This document shows positions 5,466 to 14,952 of a stretch of DNA of 24,338 nucleotides, in pieces. Location: positions 854,799-879,136 of the forward strand of contig BFEA01000536.1 in the NCBI GenBank assembly GCA_003427395.1, read 5' to 3'. How positions within the stretch are numbered: position 1 is the stretch's first letter; every line of letters begins with the position of its first letter. The notes under the pieces were generated by a model. That model worked only from the letters and a program-made list of their open reading frames with translations, did no database searches and was not told where the DNA came from. Origin of the DNA: Chara braunii (taxonomy: Eukaryota; Streptophyta; Charophyceae; Charales; Characeae). The position numbers and the translations under genes were made by a program.

Positions 5466-5801
5466 CGTCACAAATAGAACTGCCCGGTAAACCGTAGGCA
5501 GAGAGAGAGAAGAGGACAACAAACGAGGGGCTGTGACAAACTGTTTCGTCGGAGTTTCACCGACTCGTCAGGAGGCTGAACCCTCAACAGTCTGCAGAAT
5601 CCCCTCACTGATTACACTGTAAATGATAATCTACCTTAACCAAAATCAAAGTAGACTATCACTCACCCACACCAGATGGAAAACTCTACAGACTGTCGGT
5701 TCACACCCCATTATATATATATAAACAGTTTGTCACAGCCCCTCGTTTGTTGTCCTCTTCTCCCTCTCTGCCTACGGTTTACCGGGCAGTTCTATTTGAC
5801 G
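5466..5801. mobile_element. MITE, family B, 336 bp with 80-bp terminal inverted repeats in (TA)n
   Basis: Left repeat 5466-5546 and right repeat 5723-5801 are inverted copies differing by a CA insertion and one base. They begin CGTCA(CA)AATAGAACTGCC and run through GGTAAACCGTAGGCAGAGAG to GGGGCTGTGACAAACTGTTT. TA dinucleotides stand on both outer flanks and also inside the right repeat, which fits a TA target site. The roughly 175-bp centre has no open frame. Near-perfect arms indicate a recent insertion, or correction between the arms. Confidence 0.9.
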
Positions 5802-5907
5802 ATATATATATATCCTAGTGAAATGTATTAGAAGTTTTGGATGAAACTGTTGAAATACAGACCCAAGTTCGAATCCAGACGCAACCAGATGGACAGAATA
5901 AAATGTA

Positions 5908-5931
5908 ATATATATATATATATTTACGAAT
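5908..5931. repeat. (TA)n microsatellite
   Basis: A pure TA run shortly past the family B MITE. Between them, GTTCGAATCC at about 5869 resembles a pol III B box, but no A box or cloverleaf goes with it. Confidence 0.85.
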
Positions 5932-6048
5932 TACGTGGGGCCAGTCAGCGCAATGATCATATCTCAAGGCTCTCACCCATGGGGAAAAAAAAAATATTTT
6001 TTTTTTGGATGAAACATTGAAAAGCACTCACAGCAAAGAATGAATGGG

Positions 6049-6130
6049 GGCATATGCTCACAACATCAGGTGTTCATCGCCTCGAACGAGACCAGAATTG
6101 CGGTCATATACATGTGGTGAAATTCCCACG
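6049..6130. repeat. Diverged dispersed repeat, copy 2
   Basis: Homologue of 4953-5050. Shared blocks are CACA(A/C)CATCAG, TGTTCA, GACCAGAATT and ATACATG. No coding potential was seen. Confidence 0.65.
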
Positions 6131-6493
6131 TGTGGATGCCCTGGTCCTCTTACAAAAGAACACACTTCTTTTGGTGTCGCACTCGCTTCTTTCGGTTTTG
6201 CATCACAGGCATGTGTCTTCTTAAAAGAAAAGAATAAATTGTCTGGACAGTGTGGGAAATGAAAAAAAAGCGCTTCGAGACCAGTACTTCGGCCATCTTG
6301 AAAAACGAATATGCAGCTCCTATGCGGCCGCATCTTTGGGGGATCGGCTACCGAACTGAGATGGCTGGTGGTGCCAGCCAAAAGGAGGCCCGCGGCAGCT
6401 CATGTTTTTATTTAGCGTGCAGGGCGATTTTGGGGTCGGCATCAATAGCTGGGCGAGGCAGTGGTGGTTAAAAAAAAAACAAAAAACACGCTT
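6131..6493. other. No gene recognised; a short strong hairpin
   Basis: The only clear structure is GGCTGGTGGTGCCAGCC at 6362-6378, a 7-bp perfect stem. A near copy (GGCTGGTGGCGCCAGCC) with similar flanking sequence is at about 12988, so this is part of a dispersed element. A-rich from 6470 on. Confidence 0.55.
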
Positions 6494-6584
6494 GTCCTCG
6501 GGACATCTGTTGAAATTGGAATGATACAGAGAAGACTAGCATGGCCCCCACGCAAGGACACACATAAATCGAGAAATGGTCCAA
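6494..6584 (+). pseudogene. U6 snRNA retropseudogene, nearly full length
   Basis: It starts GTCCTCGGGACATC and ends with the plant-type 3' end ATCGAGAAATGGTCCAA, followed by a long A-rich tail (6585-6609). Against U6 it has AGACTAGC for AGATTAGC, a lost base in CTGCGC (CACGC), and a 3-base loss in GGATGACAC. CACGCTTG before it and CACTTGG after the tail suggest a decayed target duplication. No TATA or upstream element was seen at the usual distance. A LINE-type retroposed copy is the likely origin. Confidence 0.88.
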
Positions 6585-6813
6585 AAAAAAAAAAAACAAA
6601 AAAAAAAAACACTTGGAGCCTTGGACGATGTGACTCGTGAGAACAAGCCGTCGTTTTCCCTTTTCTTTCTTTTTTCCTCTTTTTTAATCTGTCGTTTCTC
6701 CTACATATATCTGTCTGTCCTTTTAAAAAAATATATCTGTCTGTCTGTATTATTTGATCAGAACGATGCCTTGCATATGAGGATGGGCCACGTTGTATGT
6801 GGAAGAGGTGGGA

Positions 6814-7115
6814 GCAGACCACCAGTATATGCTGCTGGTTCGACTTCAGGGCTGTAGCTGGGAACAGTTATGGGTCACCAATTCAGCTAGACCCTGTTTG
6901 TGTCTCCACGTGATCATCAGGGCCTCCCTCCACCACTCACCAAATGTATATAACATTAGTAGAATGAATATCAGGGTAACCAATGTACCTATTCATAAGA
7001 AAACAAAAACAAAAAAAAACGAGAGAGCTACAGGCATCTTCGTACTAAGTTCCTAACCCATAACTGCCGACATGCAGACCTGAATGCCAATCTTCAGCAT
7101 ATATTGGTGGTCGGC
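6814..7115. repeat. Diverged inverted repeat, about 300 bp
   Basis: 6814-6880 (GCAGACCACCAGTATATGCT ... AACAGTTATGGGT) pairs in inverted orientation with 7051-7115 (ACCCATAACTGCCG ... AGCATATATTGGTGGTCGGC). The roughly 170-bp centre contains an A-rich run. No ORF was found. It is probably an old fold-back element whose arms have drifted to about 70% identity. Confidence 0.65.
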
Positions 7116-7287
7116 TGGCCATGCAAAACAGCCCTTGTGACTTCTGCGAAGCTTCGTGGGGCAGGTCGCTGTTGGGGAACCACCCCCTTCTTGTGGATTT
7201 TTCTGACCACTGTGTGGGATTTGCAGAAGGGAGGGGGAAGGGCAGTTTCCACACCCCGCCTAAGAAAAAAGCTGGAATGAGCCCTAT

Positions 7288-7327
7288 TTTAGTTTTTATT
7301 TATTTATTTATTTATTATTTATTATAA
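7288..7327. repeat. (TTTA)n microsatellite
   Basis: About eight TTTA units with one imperfect step. Confidence 0.9.
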
Positions 7328-8668
7328 AGGTCCAGGGTGTAGTAGAGGGTGGCAACTAGGCCTCAGGGAGAGCCCCCTGTACTAATTCGTTGGGAGGCCT
7401 GATGGATTGCAGGATCCCTAGGGGATTTTAGACTCGAGGCAGCACCACGTAACGTATATATATTTTTTGCTCAGATCACAAGTTGTGACCTGCGCCTGTG
7501 CTTACCGGACTACGCCGAACGCTAATGCAGATACTACCCTAACCCTACGGTCAAGGACAACCCGGGTGCAGGCAAGGTCCCACATAGAGCGGTCATTCCT
7601 AAGCCCGCACCACACCCCAGCGGACTCTAGACAGCGAACTGCCCTTTCTACCAAGGTGCGATAACCCCCCCCNACCACATACTGTTCCTCCAACGAGTAT
7701 TCCACGAACGGCCCCACCTGGATGAAGCGCTGCCCACAGGTATCCGTGATTTGCCACTTTGAAACTTTCGGGGGAAGGGCCTGGGGAAATCGAAATTCTG
7801 CAGCCCTTGCCCAAAAACATTTTCGGGCCGGGGGCGCGGCCGGTTTCTGAACTCGCGCAGTGAGTTGAACATTTTTGCCGAGTTGGGGTCCCTAAGAAAT
7901 TACGAAACCCCCACTTTTTTTCTTTTGTTCTTTTTGGGACCTAATTTTTCCAGTGCGGTGCGCTTCGGTGCGGTGAGCGCGGTGCGCAAATCCTGGCACC
8001 GAGGTGCACCACAACTATGGTTTACGAGTGTTAATTAGTTGACAGGATGGAAGCTCCGGATCCTAATGAAAACAGGAATATTCAGGAGTCTATTCACCTT
8101 CAAAAAAAAAAAGAAAAAAAAAAAGGTAAAAATAAAACATAATATAACTCAGACTCCAAACAAAGGTATGTTCGCAGGGGTCCCCTGTATAGGCCTTAGG
8201 AGTAGTGGTAGGTAGGTAGTGAAGCTGAATTGAAAGAATTTGAAAGATGATGAAAGATTTGAGAGAAGAATATAGCATAGTTAAAAAAATGAGAAAAAAA
8301 AGGAAAAGCCCGGAATCTCTGTGACTGCAAGGAAAAAAGAAGGAAAGATCCGAAAGGGAAAGAAAGAAGCAGATGATGGGGGTGGTGCTGTCAGCTGGAT
8401 TGCTCTTGGTACTGGAAGGTACTGAGAAGAACGAAGCCATAAAGTTTTCTATGGAATGAGGGTCAGCCCCCAGGTTTTGCGATAGACTATTGATTTAGGT
8501 TTTGCGATGCCGTTGCTGGTTTGGTGAATTGTTTTTCGTCCTTAACGATTTTGGTTGCTTGGCCTTGCTACCTTGGGAACAAGGGTTTTTGGTTGTGATA
8601 TCTGTTGTCTGAAATCTTCTTTGTTTTTGCTGATTCAGGTAGTTGAGTTTTTGTTTTGCGTTTAGCAT
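7328..8668. other. No gene recognised; one N and a GC-rich motif block
   Basis: A 1.3-kb stretch with a single N at 7673 inside a C-run. 7945-8012 is a CpG-rich block (GTGCGGTGCGCTTCGGTGCG) related to blocks at 14862-14952 and 18652-18768. 8170-8295 resembles the 3' tail of the SINE at 9558-9960 (shared CTTAGGAGTAGTGGTAGGTA and GAGAGAAGAAT followed by an A-rich end), so a truncated SINE or its partner LINE lies here. No gene-like frame was found. Confidence 0.55.
8170..8303 (+). mobile_element. Truncated retroelement 3' end related to the SINE at 9558
   Basis: It shares CCCTGTAT, CTTAGGAGTAGTGGTAGGTA and GAGAGAAGAATATAGC, with a final TTAAAAAAA, with the last 110 bases of the SINE, and lacks the tRNA-like head. 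A weaker relative ends at 23225 (GAAGAATATAGCTTAGTTAA plus an A-run). A common 3' tail is what is expected of a SINE family and the LINE that moves it. Confidence 0.65.
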
Positions 8669-9240
8669 GAGATGGAATGGAAGAGAGAGTGCCGCTCTGT
8701 AGGGACCCCATTATGGTGGGCGGTGGGGTTTCCTTGGAGCAGGCACAGATCACTGGAAGTGGTTCTCCCTAAATCACGAGGAGGTGGGTGGGTTTGTGGG
8801 GTCTTCGACCCCTGCCGCACGGGAGGTAGGGTGGTACTGCTGGGATGATGAACTGGGGTTAGGTATTCGTTTCATCTTAACAAGCTTTATGTTCTGTGGT
8901 CATCTGTAATCCTTGAGATGGCATGGTGAGCATCACTCCGCAGGGGCCTCGTCATGGTGGGCGGGGAGGCATCCATTAGGGAGTAGGTGCAGATTGTGGG
9001 AGAGGTTTACCCTAAATCGCGAGGAGGTGGGTGGGCTCGCGGGGCCTTCGACCCCTGCCGTGCAGGAGGTAGGGTAATCCCCTGGTTAGCAAAAACAGCA
9101 TTGTGGTGGGAGGTGGTGTTTTTTGTGACATAGAGTGGTGGGGAGGTGCTATCGCGAGGAGGTGGGTGGGTATTGCGGGGTCTTTGTCTGCAGTTGGGGG
9201 CCTGTGGGCACATACCTCTGCCGCACGGGTGGCAGGGCGG
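8669..9240. repeat. Three-copy direct repeat, about 160 bp each
   Basis: Copies at 8669-8832 and 8915-9075 share GAGATGG, ATGGTGGGCGG, CCCTAAATC(A/G)CGAGGAGG and TTCGACCCCTGCCG, ending GAGGTAGGG. A shorter, more diverged third copy is at 9099-9240 (ATCGCGAGGAGGTGGGTGGG ... GCCGCACGGGTGGCAGGG). The spacing is irregular (246 and about 184 bp), so this is closer to a duplicated transposon fragment than to a satellite. No coding frame is preserved across copies. Confidence 0.8.
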
Positions 9241-9412
9241 GTTGGCAGGGGTTGGATGTAACCTTGGGTGAGCAGGGGACATTACCATGTAGTGCTGATC
9301 GTTTCTTTTTTCTTTGTGGCTTCTTTTTGACATGGGATTTGTGGTGTGCGGCGGTCCAGTTTTTGGGCTTGGCCGGTGATGCCTCGCCCCTAAACAGGAC
9401 CGCATAATTTTT

Positions 9413-9487
9413 GTAAGGGACGCCAGGCCCGATTCCTGGCATTGCAATATAAGGGGGCATTGCAATATAAGGGACACCGGGCCCGGT
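9413..9487. repeat. Short tandem duplication
   Basis: GGCATTGCAATATAAGGG occurs twice in a row (about 9438-9473), bracketed by related halves AAGGGACGCCAGGCCCG and AAGGGACACCGGGCCCG. It lies just before the T-rich flank of the SINE. Confidence 0.8.
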
Positions 9488-9557
9488 TCCCAGATTTTGA
9501 AAAAAAAAAAAAATGGCGGGAAGAATGAAAGAATTTTCTTTTTTTCTTTCTTCTTCC

Positions 9558-9960
9558 AGGCGGCCGAGCTCAGTTGGTAAGGCTCGCAAGTGGCATTTAG
9601 GAAGTCGTAGGTTCAATCCCCATTGGCCTCATGTACCTTCCTGGGCATGCTTGGCGCCCACCACCTAGAGATAGACCACTGGATCCCCTGATCGGCATTG
9701 AGCAGAGTCTGCTGATGTTCGTAGGGGTGGGGACCACCACCTGAGGGGAGGCACAGGGATTGGTCCTGTTGGCATGGTTCCTGATGCTGCCGGCTGTCCC
9801 CTGGCTGGTGTCGCCCACCTGCAGGTCGGGAGCAGCCCCCGCATGTTCTCTTGTGAGCACGGGGTTCCCTGTATGACTGTACTTAGGAGTAGTGGTAGGT
9901 AGGTAGTGTGAGGTGAAATTGAGAGAAGAATGTACCTTACTTAAAAAATAACATAAAAAA
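9558..9960 (+). mobile_element. SINE with tRNA-like pol III head
   Basis: The head has an A box (GAGCTCAGTTGG, about 9565-9576) and a B box (GGTTCAATCCC, about 9610-9620) at tRNA spacing, and ends CATTGGCCTC. About 330 bp of unrelated body follows, and then a tail CTTAGGAGTAGTGGTAGGTA ... GAGAGAAGAATGTACC with an A-rich end (TTAAAAAATAACATAAAAAA). The head is too diverged to name the parent tRNA. The tail is shared with 8170-8303, as expected of LINE-dependent SINEs. Target duplications were not identified. Antisense translation of the B box gives the spurious peptide MGIEPTT. Confidence 0.8.
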
Positions 9961-9979
9961 TATTGCAAGGGTTGGGAAA

Positions 9980-10455
9980 GGGGCTCGTTCGACACTCCTT
10001 GGGGCGTCCTCGGGGCCCAAGGAAGTTTCCTTGGGGGTTTTCAAGGAAATTCCCGCCATCGTTCCACCTGTTCCTCGGGAACGTCGCCCGAGGACATTTC
10101 CTAGGAGCGACGTCAGACAAGAAAAAGAAAAAGAAAAAAAATCAAATGTGTTTGAGGCCTTCAGCCAATAGGGTCCCGCCACGATCCAGATTCTCGGTTG
10201 TAACGTCTCTCTACCCATGTGCCCGCTCCTCTCTGTGAAACGCGGATTCCTTTTGCCCAAGGGACCTCGTGAGGTCCCTTGAGGTCCCTTGGGCAAAAGG
10301 AAGAAATGGCTGGGGAATCCTCGGAGCCCAAGGAATTTTTCCTTCGGAGTGTTCGGAGTGTTTTCACATTTTTTTTCTGACTGCATCCCCGAGGATAGGT
10401 GGAACGAACAATTCCTCGGGGAATTTACGCGCCCGAGGAGTGTCGAACGAGCCCC
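9980..10455. mobile_element. MITE, family C, 476 bp
   Basis: Terminal inverted repeats GGGGCTCGTTCGACACTCCT at the left and its complement at the right continue with weaker pairing through CCTCGGGG and TTCCACCT. Inside lies a second palindrome, TTCCTTTTGCCCAAGGGACC at about 10248 against its inverse ending at about 10303. The flanks are AAAG (9977-9980) and AAAG (10456-10459), a possible 3-4-bp target duplication. The GGGGCT start resembles PIF/Harbinger (Tourist) MITEs, but that assignment is only inference. No ORF was found. Confidence 0.82.
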
Positions 10456-10478
10456 AAAGACACAAAATAGAACGGAAC

Positions 10479-10488
10479 AAAAACAAAA
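10479..10488 (-). terminator. Pol III T-run terminator for tRNA-Ala at 10496
   Basis: AAAAACAAAA on the plus strand gives T4-G-T5 on the minus strand, starting 7 nt past the tRNA 3' end. Confidence 0.8.
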
Positions 10489-10495
10489 CTGTGGA

Positions 10496-10568
10496 TGGAG
10501 GTGACGGGCATCGATCCCGCTACCTATCGCATGCAAAGCGATCGCTCTACCATTTGAGCTACACCCCC
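10496..10568 (-). tRNA. tRNA-Ala (UGC), solitary copy
   Basis: Identical over 73 nt to the array copies at 2926-4213, with the full cloverleaf and G3:U70. Its flanks are unrelated to the array linker: it has a close T-run terminator and lies 40 bp from the family C MITE. It is the best candidate for an independently regulated, long-standing gene of this family. Confidence 0.96.
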
Positions 10569-10942
10569 TGTGATGTCTGGAACCCTGTTGCGTCGCAATT
10601 GTCAATGAAAAATGCAACCTTCACTTGCATGTTCACTTTCAGACTCTCCCAAGTGAACTACCATGCTGGTTTTATTTTTTTCTTTGTTTTTTAAGCTATC
10701 GTGGTGTTGGTAGTGTTTCTTAAATGCAATCCTTGTTTTTTTAATCTTGTTTTGGGAAACAGCCTGGGCGAACAATTGGCCTTTCATATCTTGAAGGGTC
10801 CTTCTCCTTTTGAGACTCAGGGCATACGTCCTTTCACCAGGGCTTCACTGGGTTTCCTGGCTGGAATTACAGCCCCCGTACATGTATCTGGCAGCAATTA
10901 CACAAGTTGAAGAAGTTCTAGTGTGGGATCGCCCTCTAGACT

Positions 10943-10961
10943 GTTTTTTTTTTTTTTTTTT
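10943..10961. repeat. Poly(T) run
   Basis: About 18 T on the plus strand, standing between minisatellite-like sequence at 10850-10910 and 11065. Confidence 0.85.
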
Positions 10962-11064
10962 CAATACCCTCAGACTTCTATCTAGCGCCCTTTCACATTT
11001 TGAAGTTTGGACGGTCCTCCTGCTGAGCCTCAGGAAGGGCATACTCAACGCTAAGCCTTCAGGA

Positions 11065-11263
11065 GGTAAGTCGAACCTGATTGGAATTACGAACCGGTCC
11101 TGGATGCATCTGAAAGCAATTACGTCCAGAGATCAGTCGAACCTGGCTGGACTTACGACCGATCGTGGATGGATCTGACGGTCAATAAGTTCAGAGGTCA
11201 GTCAAAGTCAACTGGAATTACGGCCGGTCCTGGATGCATCTGACTGCAATTATGTCCAAATGC
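11065..11263. repeat. Minisatellite, three units of about 66 bp
   Basis: Units at 11065-11130, 11131-11195 and 11196-11263 share (G/C)TGGAATTACG, CCGGTCCTGGATGCATCTGA and GCAATTA(C/T)GTCCA. A more diverged relative is at about 10858-10910 (CTGGAATTACAG ... ATCTGGCAGCAATTACA). Spacer-like, no coding frame. Confidence 0.85.
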
Positions 11264-11395
11264 ATCCTGTGGGTACATTTCTAAATTATCACTGCAATGA
11301 ACAGAAATCAGAAGGGGACGGACATGAGCAATGGTCAATCATCTCAATGCATTGCTTTGCTTTGTCCTGTAGAACAGGCATGAGAGGAACCAGAG

Positions 11396-11403
11396 AAAAA
11401 AAA
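11396..11403 (-). terminator. Pol III T8 terminator for tRNA-Ala(CGC)
   Basis: Eight A on the plus strand, 24 nt past the tRNA 3' end on the minus strand. A further T4 (AAAA complement) is not present closer in. Confidence 0.7.
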
Positions 11404-11426
11404 TGTAGTTTTGTGTTGGACTACAT

Positions 11427-11499
11427 TGGAGGTGACGGGCATCGATCCCGTTACCTATCGCATGCGAAGCGATCGCTCTACCATTTGAGCTACACCCCC
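11427..11499 (-). tRNA. tRNA-Ala (CGC)
   Basis: Differs from the UGC genes at two positions. Anticodon loop TTCGCAT gives anticodon CGC, for GCG codons. T-stem base 49 is A where the others have G, which turns the G49:U65 wobble into a Watson-Crick A:U pair. Everything else is intact: acceptor GGGGGTG/CACCTCC with G3:U70, D stem GCTC/GAGC, anticodon stem ATCGC/GCGAT, discriminator A73, A box TAGCTCAAATGG and B box GGATCGATGCC. Flanks are unrelated to the array. It probably derives from a UGC gene by a single anticodon change, and its clean fold suggests it is used. Confidence 0.95.
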
Positions 11500-11595
11500 T
11501 TTTCTCGATTTGATAGGAGGGACCTTATTTATATGGAGGAGTGCAAGGAACTCACTTTGGCCATACTCGCACTAGGATTTTTCCGGCTGAACTTA

Positions 11596-11884
11596 GTCAT
11601 AATTGCTGTGAGATGCATCCAAGAAATTCCTAACATGAGTATGAAGTACTATGAACTTATTTATTTATGTCGAGTATCAAATTATCAATACTCCTACTTG
11701 CTTATTCCCAGTGAGGTTATTAGCTGTTATTTTAACTTATTTGTTTATTTATTTGTTTATATTTATTTATTCAAATTTCAAACTAATCTATATTCTTCTC
11801 TGAATCCCTCTCTCTTCATCTATCTGAGCCAAGATTCTGGCAGTGCAGGTCATAATTGCTCGGACATGCATCCCACAAATTCCT
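11596..11884. repeat. Diverged direct repeats flanking AT-rich DNA
   Basis: AGTCATAATTGCTGTGAGAT (about 11597, followed by GCATCCAAGAAATTCCT) matches GGTCATAATTGCTCGGACAT (about 11849, followed by GCATCCCACAAATTCCT). Between them lies (TTTA)-rich sequence at 11660-11780. They resemble the GCAATTA...GCATC part of the minisatellite at 11065. Confidence 0.65.
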
Positions 11885-13310
11885 TTTCTTTGTTTTTTTG
11901 TTTTTTTGTTCTGAGTGCGAGGATCTGGGTCCTCGGCAGGCCTGAGGGGCCCTGATACAGATGTGCCCGCCCTAAGTGACGGCGGGCCTAACAATCCCGA
12001 GAGGCCCATTGCTGTCAATTTCGTATTTGGGGTCCACGCAGTTGTGACGTGCCAGTTGGTTGAGGGAACCCAGGCCCGAGCAGCAAGGATTTTCCACGGC
12101 CTTCCAGGCCTTTCCTGAAATGCAGGACCTGGGCAAGAATCGCAGCATCATACACAGACAGTTGGGAGGCCCAACCGAACGAGGCCCAGCAGCTGCAACA
12201 GAGGCACAGCCTCTTGGGGCCTACCGGAGGCTTCTGGGCACAGGCCCAGCCCAGCCAGGCGGCCGGGGCAGGCAGACTCTTTCCAAAAAGGAAAGAGCTC
12301 GCTGCCTGGAGGCTCATTCAGGCACTTGCCAGTTTGTGCGGCAGCGCTGCTGGAGCGTAGGCTTGCGTGCTGCTGTGCGCTCAGGGCAAGGTGCAGTGCG
12401 CGTGTGGTGGTGCGAGAAGAAGGGCGCTGCTGAGGGCAGCGCCATAGCCCAGCCTCCATAGCTGGCTGGGGCTTGGACTACAGTGAGGCGCAGGGGTGGT
12501 CTTCGGGTGTACAGAGGGAAGACGTGGGTGGAAGTCGAGGGAGTGAGAGAAGGATGATGATGATGATGATGATGTGAGGGCACATACCTGGTATTGGCGA
12601 TGGTCTACATTTGGTCGGCATCTTCAAGTACTTTGTTGGCTGCTGACGTCAAAAGTTGCGTTGTCAATTAGTAGGCAGATAGTAGCTGTGTAGGGAGTAG
12701 GCTGGGTGCCGAGCGCCAAGTAGGGAGAAGGACCTGGATACTTATGTTGGCGGTGGCGAGAGTAAGCTCTCATTGACATTCGGTCTTCAGTGTTACGATT
12801 CTCAATTGGTGTTGTATTGGTGCAATGCTGTTCTCTGGACTCGGTGATACTTTCTGGCTTTCAATGTGACTGTGCAATCTGGATTTTGTCATCTCGCTAT
12901 TGCTCGTTTTCTTTGCATGAGCCAGTAAGGCCTATTTATTTCTCTTGAGTATCAAATTACCATCAATAGATTTAGAACTTCTACGAAATGGCTGGTGGCG
13001 CCAGCCAAAGCAAACACAAGATATCCATGCTGGCGTTTCGGCAAAGCTTGGCGCGCGGATGGATCGGCGTCATACAAAAGAGGCCCTCGCCTCGTACAAA
13101 AGAGGCCCGGATGTACTGACTGATTAAATGGTGTATAATACCAGGTGAAGCTCCATAGTTTAGGCCCTTTGTGACTATTTTGTATGTGCCCCAACTGAAC
13201 AAATATTCTCGCACATCATTATTTTTCTTCTTAATAATTTTCTGGCATCTATTTATCATCGTCATCATCAGATTTGTGTGTGTCATCCTTAATTAATTGT
13301 GCACGGGTCC
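11885..13310. other. No gene recognised; GC-rich block and (GAT)n
   Basis: 11920-12460 is GC-rich with frequent AGGCCC/GGGCCT words and a hairpin GGCGCTGC...GCAGCGCC at 12422-12443, which is the source of the adapter-linked fragment at 1-36. (GAT)n is at 12553-12574. The hairpin repeat GGCTGGTGGCGCCAGCC at about 12988 has a relative at 6362. AAAAGAGGCCC is repeated at 13076 and 13097. Open frames here have no recognisable domain. Confidence 0.55.
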
Positions 13311-14861
13311 CTTACAATTGTGATGATACACAGAAAAATAATTTTATGGTGTTAGCGGTTTTCCGGAAAGCCCACTGAGCCAGGTTCGAAAGAACTGCCC
13401 GGCTTTGATTTAAAAGACACCAACAACGTAGAAACAGTGTGTGTGATGCTGTTAAAAAAGGAAGAAAGAATTGTGATGCTGTTAAAAAGGAATAAAGAAA
13501 AGTGTAATGACCCGCCAAAACACAGACTGAGAAGTTAGAGCACTGCTGAATTCTGAGTTTGCCGCTGGAATGTGTGCTTTGCTGGGATTCCCACCTTTTT
13601 TTGCCGAGTTTTCTAAGTCTGTGTGTGTGCATGCTTGCTGGGTCGTGTGCCTGTCTGAGTGCTTGTCGGTGTGAGTGTGTGTGGGGCCCACCAGGGCACT
13701 TGTTTCTTTGGAAGGCCCAAGGGGCCGGTACTTACCTGTGGCTGTGACTTTGATGGTTGCAGTGGGGAAAGCACTCAAGTAGCGGGGAGTAGTCCCGCAA
13801 CACTTAGAGCAGCGGGGAAAAACACTCAAGTAGCAGGTAGGCCGGTACAACTCAAGTGGAGGTAGATGTGTCGGGGACTGGAGGTCGAGCAGAAGAAGAC
13901 AAAAAGTTAGGATTTTTAGAGGCCCAGTAGCGGTAGGCCTAGAGGTAGGCGGGTACCAGTCCAAGCAGCCTGAGTCCCGGGCCTGTGCGGAACGATATCA
14001 GAGCCTGCAATGATGTTTTCCTCTGAAAGGGAGGAGGTACCGGTTGCTTGGAGGCCTCACAGCTCTTGAAGTCACCGCCCAAGAGGCGGGTAGGCTGCTA
14101 TATCTCCAGGAGGAGCGAAGTGCTCCTCCTCATTCGCAGTACAAGTTTGGGCGAGAAGAGGTTAACAGAGCCCTAAATTTTCAGGATTTTTTCAGGGTCA
14201 TTATAACAAACGTCCCATACCTTTTACGCCAGACTTGTCACCAGTCCATAGAGTGGACACTAAACCTGGAGGCAAAAGTGTGTTTTCATGCAAAATTCAC
14301 TCTTTTCAGTTTTCGGGATTTTCAGGATTTTTCAGGGCTGGCCAAAACAGTGAACTCCAAGACCCCAACAAACACCAAACTTGGCACACACAGACCTTGA
14401 CCAAAAATAAAACAGGGCAAAAAAAAAAAAAAAAAAAAAAACGGAAAAAAATTCAAAAAATGATCTCCAATGCACTTTTCAGGGTTGGGGGTGTTACCTT
14501 GGGGCTGAATAGTGGGGGGGTTCCCTGTTAACCTTTGGTGGCGCTAGGAAGAGGAAGAAGGCTGGGAGCTTCCACCTTAGCTATGGTGGAGCTTCACTGG
14601 TAGGAGGAGGAAGAAGGGGATGGCAACAAGAAGGCTTCAAGGCAGAGTCAGGCATGGTGGCCTGAGTAGCAGCGAACATAGCTGCTTTGTGTTGTCTTTT
14701 GCACATCAGGGCTAGGCCCTTAGCAGTCCGCCATAGCCTCGGCCTGGTTGGAGAGAAGGAAGAGGGAGGCTATGGCTATGGAGGACCTCTGGGTTAAGCC
14801 AAGCAGTGACGAGGGATTCGGACTTTGATTGTGGTTCAGCCATTCATCATTATTTTACATG
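13311..14861. other. No gene recognised
   Basis: Contains GT-rich sequence (13620-13690), repeats of AGCACTCAAGTAGC / AACACTCAAGTAGC (13770-13840), GATATCAGAGCCTGC at 13993, which loosely resembles an iMet primer-binding site, a short GTGCTCCTCC inverted repeat near 14115-14130, TTTTCAGGATTTTTCAGGG repeats (14180 and 14320), and a roughly 23-base poly(A) run at 14420-14442. None adds up to a gene or a bounded LTR element. Confidence 0.5.
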
Positions 14862-14952
14862 CATGCGGCACATTGCGATGCGCTGTACTGCGCACGTGCA
14901 CCGCACCGCGCATCCCGCACGACGCGCACGCACTGCATGCGGCGCACCTCCA
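14862..14952. repeat. CpG-rich GCGCACCGC block
   Basis: A dense run of GCGCAC / GCACCGC words (for example GCACCGCACCGCGCATCCCG) within AT-richer surroundings. Same motif set as 7945-8012 and 18652-18768. Confidence 0.7.

Noticed and set aside
5860-5880. GTTCGAATCC as a tRNA gene B box
   Set aside because: No A box and no cloverleaf stems around it.
7537-7551. CCCTAACCCT resembling telomere repeat
   Set aside because: Only about one and a half units, no array.
12060-12461. A 133-codon plus-strand frame in GC-rich DNA
   Set aside because: High GC content makes such frames frequent, and no motif or splice context supports it.
12314-12583. Minus-strand frame with a poly-His start
   Set aside because: The His run comes from the (GAT)n microsatellite, and the rest has no recognisable domain.
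13990-14007. GATATCAGAGCCTGC as an LTR primer-binding site
   Set aside because: It lacks the leading TGG, no LTR end is recognisable before it, and no gag/pol frame follows.
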